This document shows, piece after piece, positions 1 through 12,302 of a DNA stretch of 64,000 nucleotides (positions are counted from its first letter, which is position 1; every line of letters begins with the position of its first letter). Origin of the DNA: Taenia hydatigena (taxonomy: Eukaryota > Platyhelminthes > Cestoda > Cyclophyllidea > Taeniidae). The stretch is taken from the NCBI GenBank assembly GCA_036345935.2, contig JADWOT020000002.1, positions 22,299,108 through 22,363,107 on the forward strand. Direction: 5' to 3'. Both the position numbers and the translations under genes were made by a program. The notes beneath the pieces were generated by a model, which did not search any database, was not told where the DNA came from, and worked only from the letters and a program-made list of their open reading frames with translations.

Positions 1-1440
1 TTAAGCTGCGAAAGAACCTCGTTAAACGCAGCTGAATTGTTGTTTGTGGATTAACAACAACGCTACACAGCAAATACATTTCCACAGCGGATCAAACCAT
101 CAACAACCAGCCGCAATTCATTCAACCGTTTCTACCTATTGATAAATGGAATAGGTGGTGTTTCAGCAATCCGGATTATGACAATTCAGAAGTGTGGCAA
201 ATTCAGTTAACTAAGCTTCGACTAGTCGGTAGTCTTAAGCCGCTAGGTGTCTTGCCGTATAAATGACATCTTCATGTTAAGGGTAGATTAGGTCGAAATA
301 TAAAGTAGAAATTTTGGCGAAGCAGAAATGCAGAAACTAATGCCTTTGAGAGCAAAGCTAAAACGAAGTGCCCGGCAAAGTGTCATTAGCATTGTATTAT
401 GAATATAGGCTTTAAATTAAAGCGCTTAAGATCACATTGATGAAATGTAAACAAAATTGAGCAATGGGATGGCATATCGCTCAATTTGCACCAATTACCT
501 AGTAACGAAAGACGATTAGCTTATCTGCGAAGCAGTTAGGTAAGCAAAAACCGTTGAAGTAATAATATATCTCACTAATGTTGATATCATGATCTATAAG
601 GATAATCACCCGGGTCGGAAAGATTTGGCTGCAGTTCTTATTTTGGCCTCAATCGTCTGCGATTGGTCCGTAATAACGGCCTGCAGCAACATGTGTGATA
701 AAACCTGTTAAAATCTTGCGCCTACCGTAGAAATAATGACTATTCCAAATCACAATTTGCTATTCAAATATAATATACGTTCACGAGTCTTCACACTACT
801 CTAGGAGTTGGGTCTTCCAATGGTGATGGAAAGCGATCCCTCGACAAAGATGGAGCATGAGATGGTATCATATTATTGACAAAATGAGGTTGACTGCGTC
901 TATGTGCATTGAACATGATATTGATAAAGGTGAGCTGCTGCTGCTGCTGCTGCCGCACCTCGTCACAATATTGCTGCCAAATCCAAACTCTGCTTGTGAT
1001 ATCTCTTTACGCAAACTTGGCGACTGGGTGAGGTGTTGGAAAGGCAAAGTCGTACTAGGTGGCACCATGCAATCTTAGGTTTAGTGCAGAGGGTGGAGCA
1101 GGACGCATAGATTGTGGTAGAGGATGACTGTATTTAAAAGGGCAAATGTATTCAACTGACCACGTTGTCATACTAGCGTTCAAAGGACTATGCCACATAG
1201 GTGGTTGAACTCGGGCGGGATTTTCCTATTTGTAGAGTACTAGCATTAGATTGGGCTGCGTTAGTTGAGACAAGAAGGGCAGTGAATAAGGGCGAAGAGA
1301 CAGTTCTACATCCCTGCACAGAGTGGTAAATCGCACCAAACTGAGCATTCAGCACATAAATTTTGGACGTGTTTTAGCCATACTAATGGGAAGCTCTGCT
1401 CGGTGACTGAAAATCAGCAGCAAAATCTTTCTTTTGGTCA
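1..1440 (+). repeat. Tandem unit U1 (first copy)
   Basis: First copy of a diverged direct tandem duplication whose second copy starts at 1441. Matching anchors run in the same order: the opening segment with cctcgttaaa, the gacatctt and gttaa stretch (about 265 versus 1618), the gcaaagtgtcattagca block (about 374 versus 1686), the actagcattaga block (about 1240 versus 2541) and the tagtggg/aatggga block near the end. Identity is roughly 70% by eye with many small indels. No convincing gene is visible; the 73-codon frame at 857-1078 is not kept open in the second copy. The unit may begin before the window. Confidence 0.75.
934..953 (+). repeat. GCT/CTG trinucleotide microsatellite
   Basis: Nearly seven GCT repeats in a row. 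The matching place in unit U2 (about 2157-2180) has only scattered ctgcagctgct, so the tract expanded after the tandem duplication or was lost in U2. Confidence 0.9.
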
Positions 1441-2715
1441 AGTTAAAACTGCAAATGAGCCTCGTTAAATACAGCGGAAATGGTGATTATGGATTAAGGA
1501 AGACACTGCACAGCACTGCTACTGTCTCTGCTCATAAATAAGTAGCTTTGGCGGTATTGTAGCAAGTTGGATCATGCTAATTACAAAGTGAGCTGGTAAG
1601 TGTCTTGACGCATTGATGACATCTTTGTGTTAAAGGTAGGTTAGGCAGGAACATGATGAGTAAATGTTGCCGAACATAGTGCCTGGCAAAGTGTCATTAG
1701 CATAGTATTCCCGAGCAATAACTTTAAAATAAAGCGCTTAAGGTTATGCTATCAAAAACATACAAAATTGAGCGACAGAACGACACTCATCGCTTAATTT
1801 GCATCTAAAACTAAGTTTTGAAACACGGCTATTTTTCATAAGGCAATTTTGACTGTAGAATTATGAACGCTAATAATAGACTTTATTTGTGGATCAGTAA
1901 GTGCCACTCTGTGCCCATATCTTCCAAGAAGTTGCTAAAAAGGCCTAAAATTATTCGCATTTGAGGCGACCGTAGTTTCTATGAAATGATGCTGCAAATC
2001 CATTAGAATGTTTATCTGCTTTGGTTTTAGTGAATAAGATTAGCACCTTAACAAAGGTGGCAGGATCATGAGACAGTATCGTGTGATAAGCACACGAAGC
2101 AGATTGCTTGGATGAGGGTGGCTGCACCTATGTGCACTGACCGTGGCATCGATTAAGGTGCTGCAGCTGCTTTCTGCGCCTGATCCCACTGTGTCTGTCA
2201 AATGGTAACCATGCTTACCACTCATGAACACTCACACTAGGCGACTGGGTGAGGTATTGAGAAGGTGAAGTCGTATTGTGTGGAACCATGTGTTATTACT
2301 TTAAATTTTCCACAGGTTTTTACAGCCACGCCGGACATTTTTCCGCCTAAGAAAGTGAAAAGCGATGTTGTGTTTTGTGTGCAACCTCACAAGATTACGA
2401 GTTAAATGCGTAGGCTTGAGCAGTAGCATATTGTGCAAAGGAGGATGGCTATATTTTTAAGTTTCACATCATTTGTTTATCGCGAGAGACCGCAACGGTT
2501 GGCTGCTTACGCTCGAGCTAATTTTGTTTGTTTGTTGGGTACTAGCATTGAATTAGATTTTGCCAGAACAGATATGAGCTGCACTAGTGAAGACAAAAGC
2601 GGCAATGAAAACGGTGGGTGGGCGTTTTCTTTTCCTCGTGCAGGGCACCAAAATGCTTCGAATTGACCTCGTACTTGGCACAGAAAAAGGCTTGCTAATT
2701 AGTGGGAATAAATGT
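1441..2715 (+). repeat. Tandem unit U2 (second copy)
   Basis: Second copy of the tandem pair. It is about 160 bases shorter than U1 because of scattered deletions. A 77-codon frame at 2433-2666 has no open counterpart in U1, so it is probably chance. Confidence 0.75.
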
Positions 2716-3601
2716 ACGCGCTAAGACATGCGTTTATCGAATGAGTAGATCTCAAGTCATTGAAACTTTGCAAACTTTGGTTGCGCTGGATCATTCCTAC
2801 GTCCATTTAACACGTGAAGGGTTCACATTTAGTTGGCTTAATGTACCACGATTAGCGATGGTTTAATTACGTTAGCAAAGCAATAAAAAAAGGATCGTGT
2901 TTGTCTTTGATTAAACATATGCAATTAAGTTTAAGTCGTGTTGTTAAGTTGATGGTGGTCACGCCAGCTCTATCGGTAAGGGAGTCAAGCAGATGTTGCC
3001 ACTACTTATATTTGCATTGCTCAACTAAGATACATTAGTCTATGTAATCGCAACTCGTGAAACGCATAACATGACCACAAAATGTTAAGGCAACCCTCAC
3101 TACCCAAATTTAATGTATGCATTTAGCAGCGGCTTCAAATATATCATGCGCTAACAACTACCCATCTTTATTGTCGCTCTGACAATGTAATGCTTGTATT
3201 ATTGAAAGTAAATTGAAATTCCAAAACTTTGTAAGGATCTACAAAAAGATTTTCCTAAAATTTGCTAAATTCACTTTTAAGCGAATAAAACCAACTAAGT
3301 AGCGGTAATTTTTAATGATGGAAAATATTCACTGCTCTCCAAATTACGCAGTACATTTCCCTCAGTGTTGTTGAGTACTGCATTTAAGCAGCTCTCTTTT
3401 AACTGCAACTAAATGAACACCTAAAATGGTCTGTCAAAAGCGCATTTAATTTCATTCCTAGCATGTACATCATCCTTCTTAAGAAAGAGGGTTTGCTCAG
3501 CCGGATTCATCAGCAGCCTTGTGTGAGGCAAAGCGAAACTATTGAACACCGAATTCGGATTCGTGTTTTGTCTGAGCAAGGCATCAATTTTAAGTTGTTT
3601 T
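2716..3601. other. No gene seen
   Basis: A+T-rich sequence between the tandem units and the assembly gap. No frame of note, no convincing splice-bounded exon, and no repeat partner found in the window. Confidence 0.6.
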
Positions 3602-3701
3602 NNNNNNNNNNNNNNNNNNNNNNNNNNNNNNNNNNNNNNNNNNNNNNNNNNNNNNNNNNNNNNNNNNNNNNNNNNNNNNNNNNNNNNNNNNNNNNNNNNN
3701 N
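3602..3701. other. Assembly gap of 100 N
   Basis: Exactly 100 consecutive N, a conventional scaffold gap of unknown true length. Frames that run through it are artefacts. Confidence 0.99.
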
Positions 3702-4605
3702 CAGTCAAATCCACCATCGTCGTCACACGTTCTGTTCTCATATGATATCACTTACTGGAGTGACTTAAACGATTCATCTGTCGCGCAGCTCAACTAGATC
3801 ACGCATACCAGCACATCTGCTCGCTGTATGGCTTGCCCAAGCAAAAGTATTCTGATGAGGAACACGCGTCCCGAGACTGAAATTTGTGTCTGCAAACACT
3901 GCTATTGTAAACACATCAGTAAGAGAGGAATTTGTGTTTGTGAAATTCATCTGCGAACCTACTCCCTTTCTCGGAAATTAATTGCAGTTTCGTGCAATTT
4001 GTGCCAATCTTTGCAAATGCGCGAATAAGTTCTTTTGTTTCTAAAATCAATTCAAATTTTACCAGTTTTTACATGTTTTGTTTTTCCTGTTAAATTCTCC
4101 TTACTTTTTCTTATGTTAATGTGATTAATAATTTAACGTGCAACTTGCGTTCTGTTTTTGTGAAAGTTATACCAGCCCTTCTCTTTTCGGTGCTTATTTA
4201 AGTTCTTTGTGAAGTCGTTTCAGATTCTACAATCATTGTCAAAATAAATTTTATTTGTGCAATTCATCCCAACCCTAGCCCCACTCTTGAGAACCAAATC
4301 ACATTTGTCTGTAATGTCTACTTTCATTTGAATCACTTTAGCGAGATATTTAACCTGTGTTGGTAAAACCAATTGCAGTTATCACCCTATTTAGCGTGAA
4401 AGAACTTTGTGTCCATAATGTCTATTCCAGTTACTCTCGCCTAAGCTGTTAAGTAATTTGTTTTGTCATCGCGATCGCAATTCCTCTCGCTCTGGCTGTA
4501 ATTTTTTTATTTATAAATCGCTTTCTGATTCTACTAGCGTTGTCGGGGTTTAGACGGTGTTTCGTAAATGGATTTGATCCCTCCTTATCATAGCAAGAAT
4601 ATGGC
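3702..4605. other. T-rich intergenic or intronic stretch
   Basis: Strongly T-rich on the + strand, especially 4020-4560, with recurring tttgtg-type words. No exon is recognised. A 66-codon frame at 3828-4028 is rich in cysteine and lysine but has no paralogue here and unremarkable length. Confidence 0.5.
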
Positions 4606-4977
4606 TTGTGCTTGTGCATTATTGTGTCTAGTCTGGATTATATGCATCCAAAATTCCCATTTGCGTATATTACTCTTAACTCGTGCTCCACAAGTTGTAC
4701 ACTGCCAGCTTTAGCACTGATTGCACTACTGACTTGCCTACACGTGAAATTTATTGTTAAATATGAAGGGCATGATTTGCTTGTGCTTGTGAGAAAACTC
4801 CACCCAATCAATCTTGCTCAAATTTTCTCTCCTTTTATAACACATAAAACACATTTAGATTCAAATCGAGTAGTAAGACCTGATGCAGCTCAACTAGCTC
4901 CACCTCAATTATTACTTCCACTTAATGCAGACGTTAGTCGGCATCAAACGACTCAGCCGTCGGAAGTTGACCAATAG
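4606..4977 (+). CDS. Unassigned 123-codon open frame
   Basis: One uninterrupted frame of 123 codons from ATG to TAG. The N-terminal half is hydrophobic (about residues 18-45 could span a membrane) and the C-terminal half is polar and rich in Pro, Gln and Leu. No family is recognised and no paralogous copy is visible in the window. Frames of this length are expected by chance in 64 kb of A+T-rich DNA, so this is listed because it is among the longer plus-strand frames, not because coding is established. No TATA box or clear splice sites surround it. Confidence 0.18.
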   Translation: MCLCIIVSSLDYMHPKFPFAYITLNSCSTSCTLPALALIALLTCLHVKFIVKYEGHDLLVLVRKLHPINLAQIFSPFITHKTHLDSNRVVRPDAAQLAPPQLLLPLNADVSRHQTTQPSEVDQ

Positions 4978-5164
4978 CGGTCCCCTTAAAATGCGCGAAC
5001 AACATCCTTACTCATATTAGTCATGCTTATAGGCGCTTTCAAACGCTTGCACCGCGCTGAGTCTGCGTTGGCTATAGGCTCATTTGGATTTTCTTTCCAT
5101 TTTTTAAAGCGATATTTGCGAAATTATTTAATTAAATCGTTACAATTCTAGGTTTCTTTATGCA

Positions 5165-5739
5165 TTAAGCATAAGTCCTTCCAATCTCACTTTGATTTGA
5201 CCCCCTACTGCTCTTCACTCCGCCACAACTGACAAACCCTTCAAGATGCTCTCGTGCAGCCTTGCAGATAAGGTACGCAGTTGGTGCTCTTGGAAGGTCA
5301 ATTCCAAGCACACTGACACCGTGATAGAGGTATTTAGCACCTGGTAAATAACGCTTACCAGTAAATGTTGTGATTACATCTACTTCATTGGCCCGCTCAA
5401 AAATAAAGGAATGCAAGCGCCGCATTCGACGACGCGAATCCCTACGATCGACTAGGTGACATCAGTCTCCAATAAGCTGATGATCTCTTAACTCCATTCG
5501 CGGTGGTCATTTTGGCTCTGTTGAAATCATTGAATTTGCAATTCGTAAATCGACTACTTTGTGGACCTCTTCATGAATAAACGAAAAATTGGGGTTCGGG
5601 ACCTGAAGGTCTACCATAGGTTTCGCCTGCCCAACCATCGATCCGACCGCCTCTTTGGTAAATAGGCCTTTTGCCACATCGACTGTGCTGTAAATGCAGA
5701 CATCGTCTTGTATTTCCATTGATGCATTAAAGTAAATGC
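5165..5739 (-). CDS. Possible minus-strand exon pair, unassigned
   Basis: Two minus-strand open segments lie close together: 5507-5719, which can extend upstream to about 5739 behind an AG on that strand, and 5165-5425. The second contains an alternating hydrophobic stretch with the local string APTAYLICKAARE, resembling the end of a cadherin-type repeat; the first has the string HEEVHKVVDLRIANS with similar spacing. No intact splice chain joining them could be confirmed. They could be remnants of one gene, or chance. The minus orientation differs from the plus-strand fragments just downstream, which argues against one continuous gene. Confidence 0.2.
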
Positions 5740-6878
5740 CTGTATTTTACTGGATTATGCCATCTACGGTGTCAACAAAGGACAATTGTTGGGAAAACTG
5801 TCCGACTCGAATGCGTTAATGTTGAGTGATATCAGTGCATAAGTAAGATCTTGGTTTCCTTGAAAGTTGTCCTTTGCTACACATCTGTGATATTTGCAAT
5901 CTCAAAGCCAAAATCACGTCGTGGAGACTAAATTAATTTCAGACGGCAGAAAAGGCAAAATAGTCTTGATCCGACGTCAATTGGTTTTTGCCCTTGAGAC
6001 AACACTTAAAATACTAAAACGACGAGAGAATTCAATTTAATTGCTTTTAATCTACTCTCTCTGTGAGCATCCAAACTGACGTTGATGATCCGATTTGATT
6101 GTCAATTCCTCTTTCATAAAAGCTGGTTCGCCTCTTTGGTTTGACATGATTTGGAGCATTTCTAAGGGACTAGTTTATGTGTCTATTCTTCCTTATGCTT
6201 GTTTTTTTACTTCAGCGCTCTCCTGACATTTATTCATCTATTTATTATACTAACCAATTTATTCATCTCAGATTGCATGGGAATGGCGAGCTTGTCGCTA
6301 ACTCACATACGCAACATCCTCAAATAGATATCGTAGGTTGTCGAGCTGTCGTCCGTAACGCTGACTCATCGACCTCGTAATGCATCTGTACTTTGACTAC
6401 CGCGTTATTTTCACTTGAATATTGCGACTTTGGGATGCTTACTGTAGAGTCTCTTGTTTCATGATGATAACTCACTCACGCCAAGCCATCCTGCCGAATT
6501 TCGAATTCGACCTAACAACTCGACAGCTGATGCTGCCCTTCATGTTGCACTCAGCAATTGAAAGCCTTTTAGACAAGCCTAGCTTATCAAATGCATAGTG
6601 TTCCATGGTTGAATAACGTCGCAAAGACAAAAATGGAAAAAGAGAAATGAATTTAGACCATTAGGAGATGATGAGATCGTGTACACCTGCTCATGGATGG
6701 GTAATGAAAGGGGATTGTCAAATTAAAGAAATTATCTACCGTAGCAAGACGCGCATTTTATTAATAGGTAGCACAGGTAGTAAAAACAGTGGTGGATTAA
6801 TAATGCGATACTTTTACTTTCATGCGCCTCACATCTTAGCTAATAGTTGCTGTTGAAACTATTGCCTTTGGGCAATAC
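5740..6878. other. No supported gene
   Basis: Contains short frames only. The one at 6177-6380 begins with a hydrophobic, signal-like run (MCLFFLMLVFLL), but no donor site, TATA box or paralogue supports it. The 62-codon frame at 6668-6856 has no recognisable features. Confidence 0.4.
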
Positions 6879-7121
6879 TTGTTCGCAATGCATCATGGCC
6901 GAGCTATCTCACTTTTGACAATGACAACTGCAAGGTCAAGCACACAATTTGGAGCAACCCTTGTCGAGCAGGCAAAGATATGCCAAATCTCCCACAGCAG
7001 TGTTTATTTGGATCACCGTGTTACTAATATGAAATTGGTCGATCTTAAAATGCAAGAGCATGGACATTGTAAACCTGAGTTCAGTCGAGCATTCACACTT
7101 AACTTTGAATCATTTGGCTAA
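6879..7121 (+). pseudogene. Cadherin-repeat-like fragment, locus at 5-11 kb
   Basis: An 80-codon frame whose C-terminal third reads VDLKMQEHGHCKPEFSRAFT and then LNFESFG before a stop. The order Val-Asp, a short loop, Pro-Glu-Phe and an alternating strand is what the junction between two cadherin extracellular repeats looks like (canonical DxNDxxPxF). A similar arrangement occurs at 21505-21560 (TPRFVQSALKVEINLTE), with DVN about nine residues earlier. Canonical Asp-Asn-Asp is not preserved, so calcium binding would be lost. No complete exon chain can be built. This is motif reading by eye; alternatives are another beta-sandwich domain or chance. Confidence 0.28.
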
Positions 7122-7559
7122 TTGTTTGGTCAACTTGGGCAAATATGGCTCTCTTCATTAGCATCAAAGGAACTAATAAGAAGCAAGACTTTGACATTCC
7201 GTATAGTTTCCCATTCATCCACCATTCTGATTGGAACAACCGTCAAATTACGTCCTCTTATCACCAATTCGAGTTGATGTGGTGAGATGGATAAACTGAA
7301 TCTGCCTTCCAAGATCTCTCAAAAAATGAGTAATCTCGTTAAACCTCTATCTCTTTTTCCTGGCACTAGTCTGATTTGCATTTTAGACACTATTAGTATC
7401 ACCGTAAGGGACGTGATTATGAAGGTCCCGAAAAATGCCGCTACGCCCTCTCAACACTTTCGTGCCACATTGTAAATTTCCACTACCTGTAACGGGTATC
7501 AAAGATCGTCATTCAGCGACTTAATCCGTGTTCAATCTTCATTATCTCCTGCTTTTCTA

Positions 7560-7670
7560 ATGATCGGTCAAGTTAACCTAAGGAAGTCCTATTCGCTCTC
7601 CCTATTTGTCAAAGGCCAGAAGGCCTTCCAACTTGACTTTGCTGTTCAAGGAGCGGAAAGAGATGAAACG
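7560..7670 (+). pseudogene. Cadherin-like exon fragment with donor; paralogue at 22.2 kb
   Basis: Open segment ending FQLDFAVQGAERDET just before a gtaaat donor at 7671. A clear paralogue lies at 22150-22225, where FKVDFAVRGANSES precedes a gtaagc-like donor. Nucleotides also match between the copies (ttgactttgc followed by gttc and ggagc). The pattern is that of the penultimate strand of a cadherin repeat. The two copies agree in frame, in donor position and in most of the core residues, which is better evidence for a once-coding exon than either copy alone. Flanking exons are not recoverable. Confidence 0.38.
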
Positions 7671-8489
7671 GTAAATCATTCTATCCTTAACTTGCACAAT
7701 TCTTGCCTAAACACTTGCATTTCAAAATCAAAATCCACCTGCCCGCTTCCAAAGGTGGACGTTTTGCCTGGTGGAAGGTTGCACCTAGTCACCACAGTCA
7801 GTCTTCCATGTTAACCCCCTTCTAAGCACCTAGCCGCGTTGCCTGCTTATACTCCGCGTGAATGAACAATCCACATTGAGTTGAGGGCGGAGGAGGAGAA
7901 ACAAGGGAACTACCAAGTGCTTTGTAACTACACCTGTCGCCAACAGCAACAACGAGTTCAAAGGCCCTTTCTGCGGTCTCATCTAAAAAAGGCGGTCTCA
8001 TATATCCACATATACGCCTTAAAATAAGTACGCACGTGCACAAAACCATAAATAAGTTATGCTTATTACGAATAAACCACCTTGAAAATGCCAAAAAAGT
8101 AGATTTGTGAACAAAGAAAAAATTAGCTGCCAGTGGGACACGAAGTATACATTTTAAACTGAGAAAATAAACACAATCACCACAACCCATTATCTTTTCT
8201 CGAGGCGACAACAAGCCTGCCGATCAGTACTGCACTATAGTCGGCTTAGCTCGCGGCCATGCGATTCCCAACCAATGTTTGTGCCCAACACAAAGGGGTC
8301 ACACCTACCGCTGTGCTCTCAAACACACTGCTATCGTTTGTGGCCATATCCACATTGCACGACTGAGACAAAGAAGCTTTTGCTAGTGGTCTTAAAATTC
8401 TACATCGCCTATAACCCCAAACGCTCATCAACTGTTACCTTAACACCACCACAGTAAGTTCGTAGAGTCTAAAATGGAAAAAAAACAAG

Positions 8490-8860
8490 GGTAGAGAGGC
8501 TGATCTGTGGATGTGCAATGCACTCCAAAACTAAAACCTGCAAACATGACTAGTGATGAGGAAAACACCCTAACAAGCAAGCATTTAAGACCGCCACAAT
8601 GTACGGTCTGCGCAGTGGTGCGAGAGCTTATCAGTAGCCACATCTTCCTCCCATTCCGAATCTACCTCACTCAGACACCAACTCATGCCATCAAGGCTAA
8701 ACCTACGATTAAGCGATCATTGGGACTCCACACAAAACTTCTCGCGAAGCTCACATTAAAACAAAAAACAATCGCGGCACCCAAGTCAATGAGTAGTGAA
8801 ATCGTCGTGTCCCAAGCCATCCATATATGTGCGCTCCACCAATATTGGCATCACAGGAAT
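8490..8860 (+). repeat. Inverted-repeat copy S1 with open frame; partner at 47.7-48.1 kb
   Basis: This block recurs in inverted orientation at 47712-48075, roughly 75% identical by eye. Both copies keep an open frame in the same register: here 8507-8893 (128 codons, beginning with MDVQCT and containing TLTSKHLR), there 71 codons on the minus strand beginning with MNVQCT and also containing TLTSKHLR. Shared positions include VQCT-K, PAN, TLTSKHLR and TVC. The shared register could mean a real small exon, or a recent common origin without coding. No known domain is recognised. Confidence 0.55.
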
Positions 8861-8893
8861 AAAAATAACGCCTTTTCACCACCTACAATGTGA

Positions 8894-10236
8894 ATGGACA
8901 TAAATAAATAATAAAACCATGGAAGGAAGCACACCGAATCCACTGCCGCACAAAAGAGATAGCAACAACTCATTAAATTCTATCCAATCTTACATGAAAT
9001 ACGTGTAAAATGAAGGCGAGGGCGAGACTCGCACTCATTGCTACTAGATAACGCCACCATTCTTAGCAAATATAAAATAATGACGGCAAGTGCAACAACT
9101 TCCTCAACGTTCATTCTAGTGTGCAAGAAGGTGTAAGATATAATGAAAACTTATTGGCAAGGAAATTATAGATAGGTTCTAGGCAATTAGTGAAGTCTCA
9201 TCAATTAAGGCCCATCGTCATTAAAAGGCAAACTGATTGACCAATTGCCAAAACAATCTGAATTTGTCACTAAGAGCATTACACAGTGAAAAAATGAACG
9301 TGAGTAGGCATTGCAGTTGAAAACAAAATGCCCTGATAGTCGCATTACAGGACTTTTACGTTCACCTTAAAAAGTAGGTGCATAAAGGGAGCCAATCGAC
9401 ACTCGAGGGATCCGATGACAATTAAGAAACAAAAAACTAATAGAAATAACCAAGAGCTTGCTAGCTTTTTAGCTCTTGACAACAACTTAAGCATAATCAA
9501 TCGAACTCGACGATTACCAAAGTGCAGACCGCCTGCACTACTCATGCAAATCTAGCCATTCACTTCGATGTTTGCTCGATGAAACAAATAAACTTTCGAC
9601 TTTTGTGTGTGTTGTGACCTGTCAAAGGATCTTCTAAATATCAGTAATGTTGACGTTTGCGTAAAGTTGCTAAGTAAATATTTAAAGAAAATAAACTGAC
9701 AAACATGCATAGATCAGAAGCTTGGTATTGAAATAAATATTCTAATCGCATGCGAATTATGTTGACAGTCTAAAAAAATATCTAGTAGATAAAGTGACAA
9801 CTTGCTGCTTAGTTTCGATTTTACCTGCAAATCCTTTTGCAAATGAAAACGTCATCCAAGTTTACTTGACTTCTCGGAAGCTGCTCAGTTCCGGCATTTC
9901 AACACCCGCTTTCAGCGGTATTAGTACTAGTGAATTTGTTATGGATTCTGAAAATTAGTGCTTTACCTCTAGTTTGTGCGTTGCGTGGATGGCAGCTAGC
10001 TTGATGTCTTCCCAAAAACAACTGTCGAAAGCAACGATAAGGACGCGTCAACCCTCACAAACTTACAGTCTTGGATTCCACATGCGGCTGGCTCATGCTC
10101 TTGAAAGCCCTTTCCGAGACGTATTGTCTTGTGAGTCATAGCTAAATAGCATTTTGCGCGTCTTCACAGCCGTTTCCGTTCATGAAAAATACGGCGATTC
10201 GCATAATTAAGACCCTTTGCATGGCTTTATGAGGAC
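8894..10236. other. No supported gene
   Basis: A+T-rich. A minus-strand 66-codon frame at 9345-9545 has a hydrophobic run (SSWLFLLVFCFLIVIGSL) that could be a membrane segment but has no partner exon. Around 10080 the + strand has a cttggattccacatgcgg word faintly like the 24.17 kb exon; too short to rely on. Confidence 0.4.
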
Positions 10237-10330
10237 TGGCATTTTAAGTACCAGCAATGACTTCAAAAGGTAGCCTCTCGGCTAGTCGACACAGACACGA
10301 CTAAGAAATCCACCATGATATCACTCCTTT
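10237..10330 (+). pseudogene. Broken copy of the 44.65 kb segment
   Basis: About 90 bases match 44650-44740 in the same orientation (shared words include caatgactt, agcctctcgg versus agtctctcgg, cgacaca versus tgacaca, and cacgac). At 44.65 kb the frame is open and reads FKLVSRILDTSTTKQST; here the same frame is interrupted by at least two stops after SNDFK. It is therefore a degraded duplicate. The intact version resembles the end of a cadherin repeat. Confidence 0.5.
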
Positions 10331-11060
10331 AATGAAGAAAAGAGAATTAGGTGGACAAAAGGCGGATGCCATGTCACTGATAACGCACTAATCACACCAA
10401 GAAAATAACACTAATTTAAGATTTGCTCACTTCTAATTGCAAATAATGGGGTGGTACTTGTAAACCGATGACAGCGGTGACTTTGAATTTTAAGGGGAAT
10501 GTGAGGTCCCCCAAATCAGCATCTACATCTTCGACACCAATTTCACTAATTTTCGGTAAAGCAGTCGTTGTTTGTTCTGATGCTGCAGCGAGCGTTTTTG
10601 CATTTTAGCTAAAAGCCGACAATTTTTACTGCCACATTAAGGCAGAGCTGACCAACGCGCATTTTCGCCTGAGCAACTGCAAAGTTGAACGCAGAGGTTA
10701 CTGCGAATTTCCTATGGGCCGGCAAGGCTTTTGCAGTTGATGGTGTCTGCATCGCTTTCGCCAAGACTGCCGCCATTTCGGGGAACTTTTGCCTACATCC
10801 CCAATTCTGCAAGTTTAAATATGAGAAATAGAAATCAATGCTCATTGCACTTGTATCACAGATTTTTTTATTTTGCAACTAATTCGAAGTAATAAAGGGG
10901 ATAAATCTCATAAATGTTTTTAATAACTGCATAATTCATTTAAGCGAGTAGATTTAAGAGACTTAGAGAAACCACTGATGACTGGTTCAGAAGATAAATA
11001 CAGGAAAAACAATTGACAAAAGGCATTGTGTAGCGTCAAAATGCGAAATTTCGCAAAAGA

Positions 11061-11519
11061 TTGAAGAGGTGTACTAAATCTGTGCCTGTTTCTCTCCGAA
11101 GAAGAACCAACGATTTTCTCATTCACGAGGTCGATCCGATCCTACCCGACCACTCACTAGTTTGTCCATATTTTGCCAATCGTGGACGTGTTAAGAGTGA
11201 GATCATGAGGCATGTGTGGAATGCCGTGCAAATCGGCTTGAAAGAAGACATCAGATTGTATGAAGGCAACGCCGATCCCCGAAAAAATCACTCGCATGTA
11301 ATGTATAGAATACGAAGTATTATTATCCTAGCTCACCTTCAAAATTGTATGCATTTTAGCTTTTACCATAAAAGCATTCAATTCTTGGTGATATTGGCTG
11401 GAAAACTTAGGCGAAATAGCATTTTGAGTAGTCCGACCGACCTAATTTTGGAATATAATCTCTGCATTGTGTATCTGCTATGCACTGTGGTTAACTTATC
11501 ATTATGCGGCTATGCTTAA
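11061..11519 (+). CDS. Unassigned 152-codon open frame
   Basis: Longest plus-strand frame in the window, 152 codons, ATG to TAA. The first half is polar and mixed-charge (for example RRRTNDFLIHEVDPILPDH); the last 50 residues are hydrophobic and could include a membrane span. No family is recognised and no second copy is visible here. The possibility that only the first part is an exon cannot be excluded, since several GT dinucleotides follow the polar half. Its length is only modestly above chance expectation for this much A+T-rich sequence. Confidence 0.25.
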   Translation: MKRCTKSVPVSLRRRTNDFLIHEVDPILPDHSLVCPYFANRGRVKSEIMRHVWNAVQIGLKEDIRLYEGNADPRKNHSHVMYRIRSIIILAHLQNCMHFSFYHKSIQFLVILAGKLRRNSILSSPTDLILEYNLCIVYLLCTVVNLSLCGYA

Positions 11520-12302
11520 ACTTTCTAGTGCAACCTCCTTCTGAATGCGTATTTGAACACTTCTCTTTCATTTTTGAACGCCTACAGTACTTTACATGCA
11601 TGCACACGCACGTCAGTTAAGTTTGTTAATATCCAAACGTTTTATTCACTTTTTGATGCGAATAGCAAAGTCAATAGCTTTGGAAACTTGTTCCTCTTTC
11701 TTTAAAGAAAAAGCCAAAGTACTTTAACTTTAATGCCGGACACCTCTTCGCACGACTAAATCGAATTTTTATATGCGTGCCGGTCTATTGTTAAATGCAA
11801 TTATGTCCGAGATTTCAGCTTACAAAATCTGAGTGACAGTTTGGGCTTCCAGTGTGGCAAAAATGCATATTTCTGGTCAAGTGTTACCAACTAAGCATTG
11901 AGATGCTATCAAACGACATTGGATGCAAATCTCGCTTTAGTTATTACTCCACAAGCATCCTAGGTAGAAATGGGTTGTAGTTCACGAGTTTGCGCCACAT
12001 TTTATGCAGCGGTGGATTTAACGCCCGTGTTTTGTGCAACAGCGTTCCTTCACCAATTACCCGCAGGACTTTCCATATTTCATGTGTGGTGAAAGGGTCT
12101 TTGTCTTCATCACTTCGATGTCCGTATTGATGGAACACATGTGAGGAGCATGGGACACTTCGCAATTTGATTGTTCATCGACTTCATTACCACAATGTCA
12201 TGTTGATATGGTCTTTGCAAAGCATTTAACGATGGGTTTAGTCCTTGCGTGAATTGGGGTTTGAGATAGGCTCAGAAATAGAGGAATGGCTTTACGGAGA
12301 CC
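11520..12302. other. No supported gene
   Basis: Only a 73-codon minus-strand frame (11944-12165) without features. No repeat partner found. Confidence 0.5.

Noticed and set aside
3421..3768. Frames of 67-106 codons crossing the N gap
   Set aside because: The gap of unknown length supplies a third of the codons, so the frames have no meaning.
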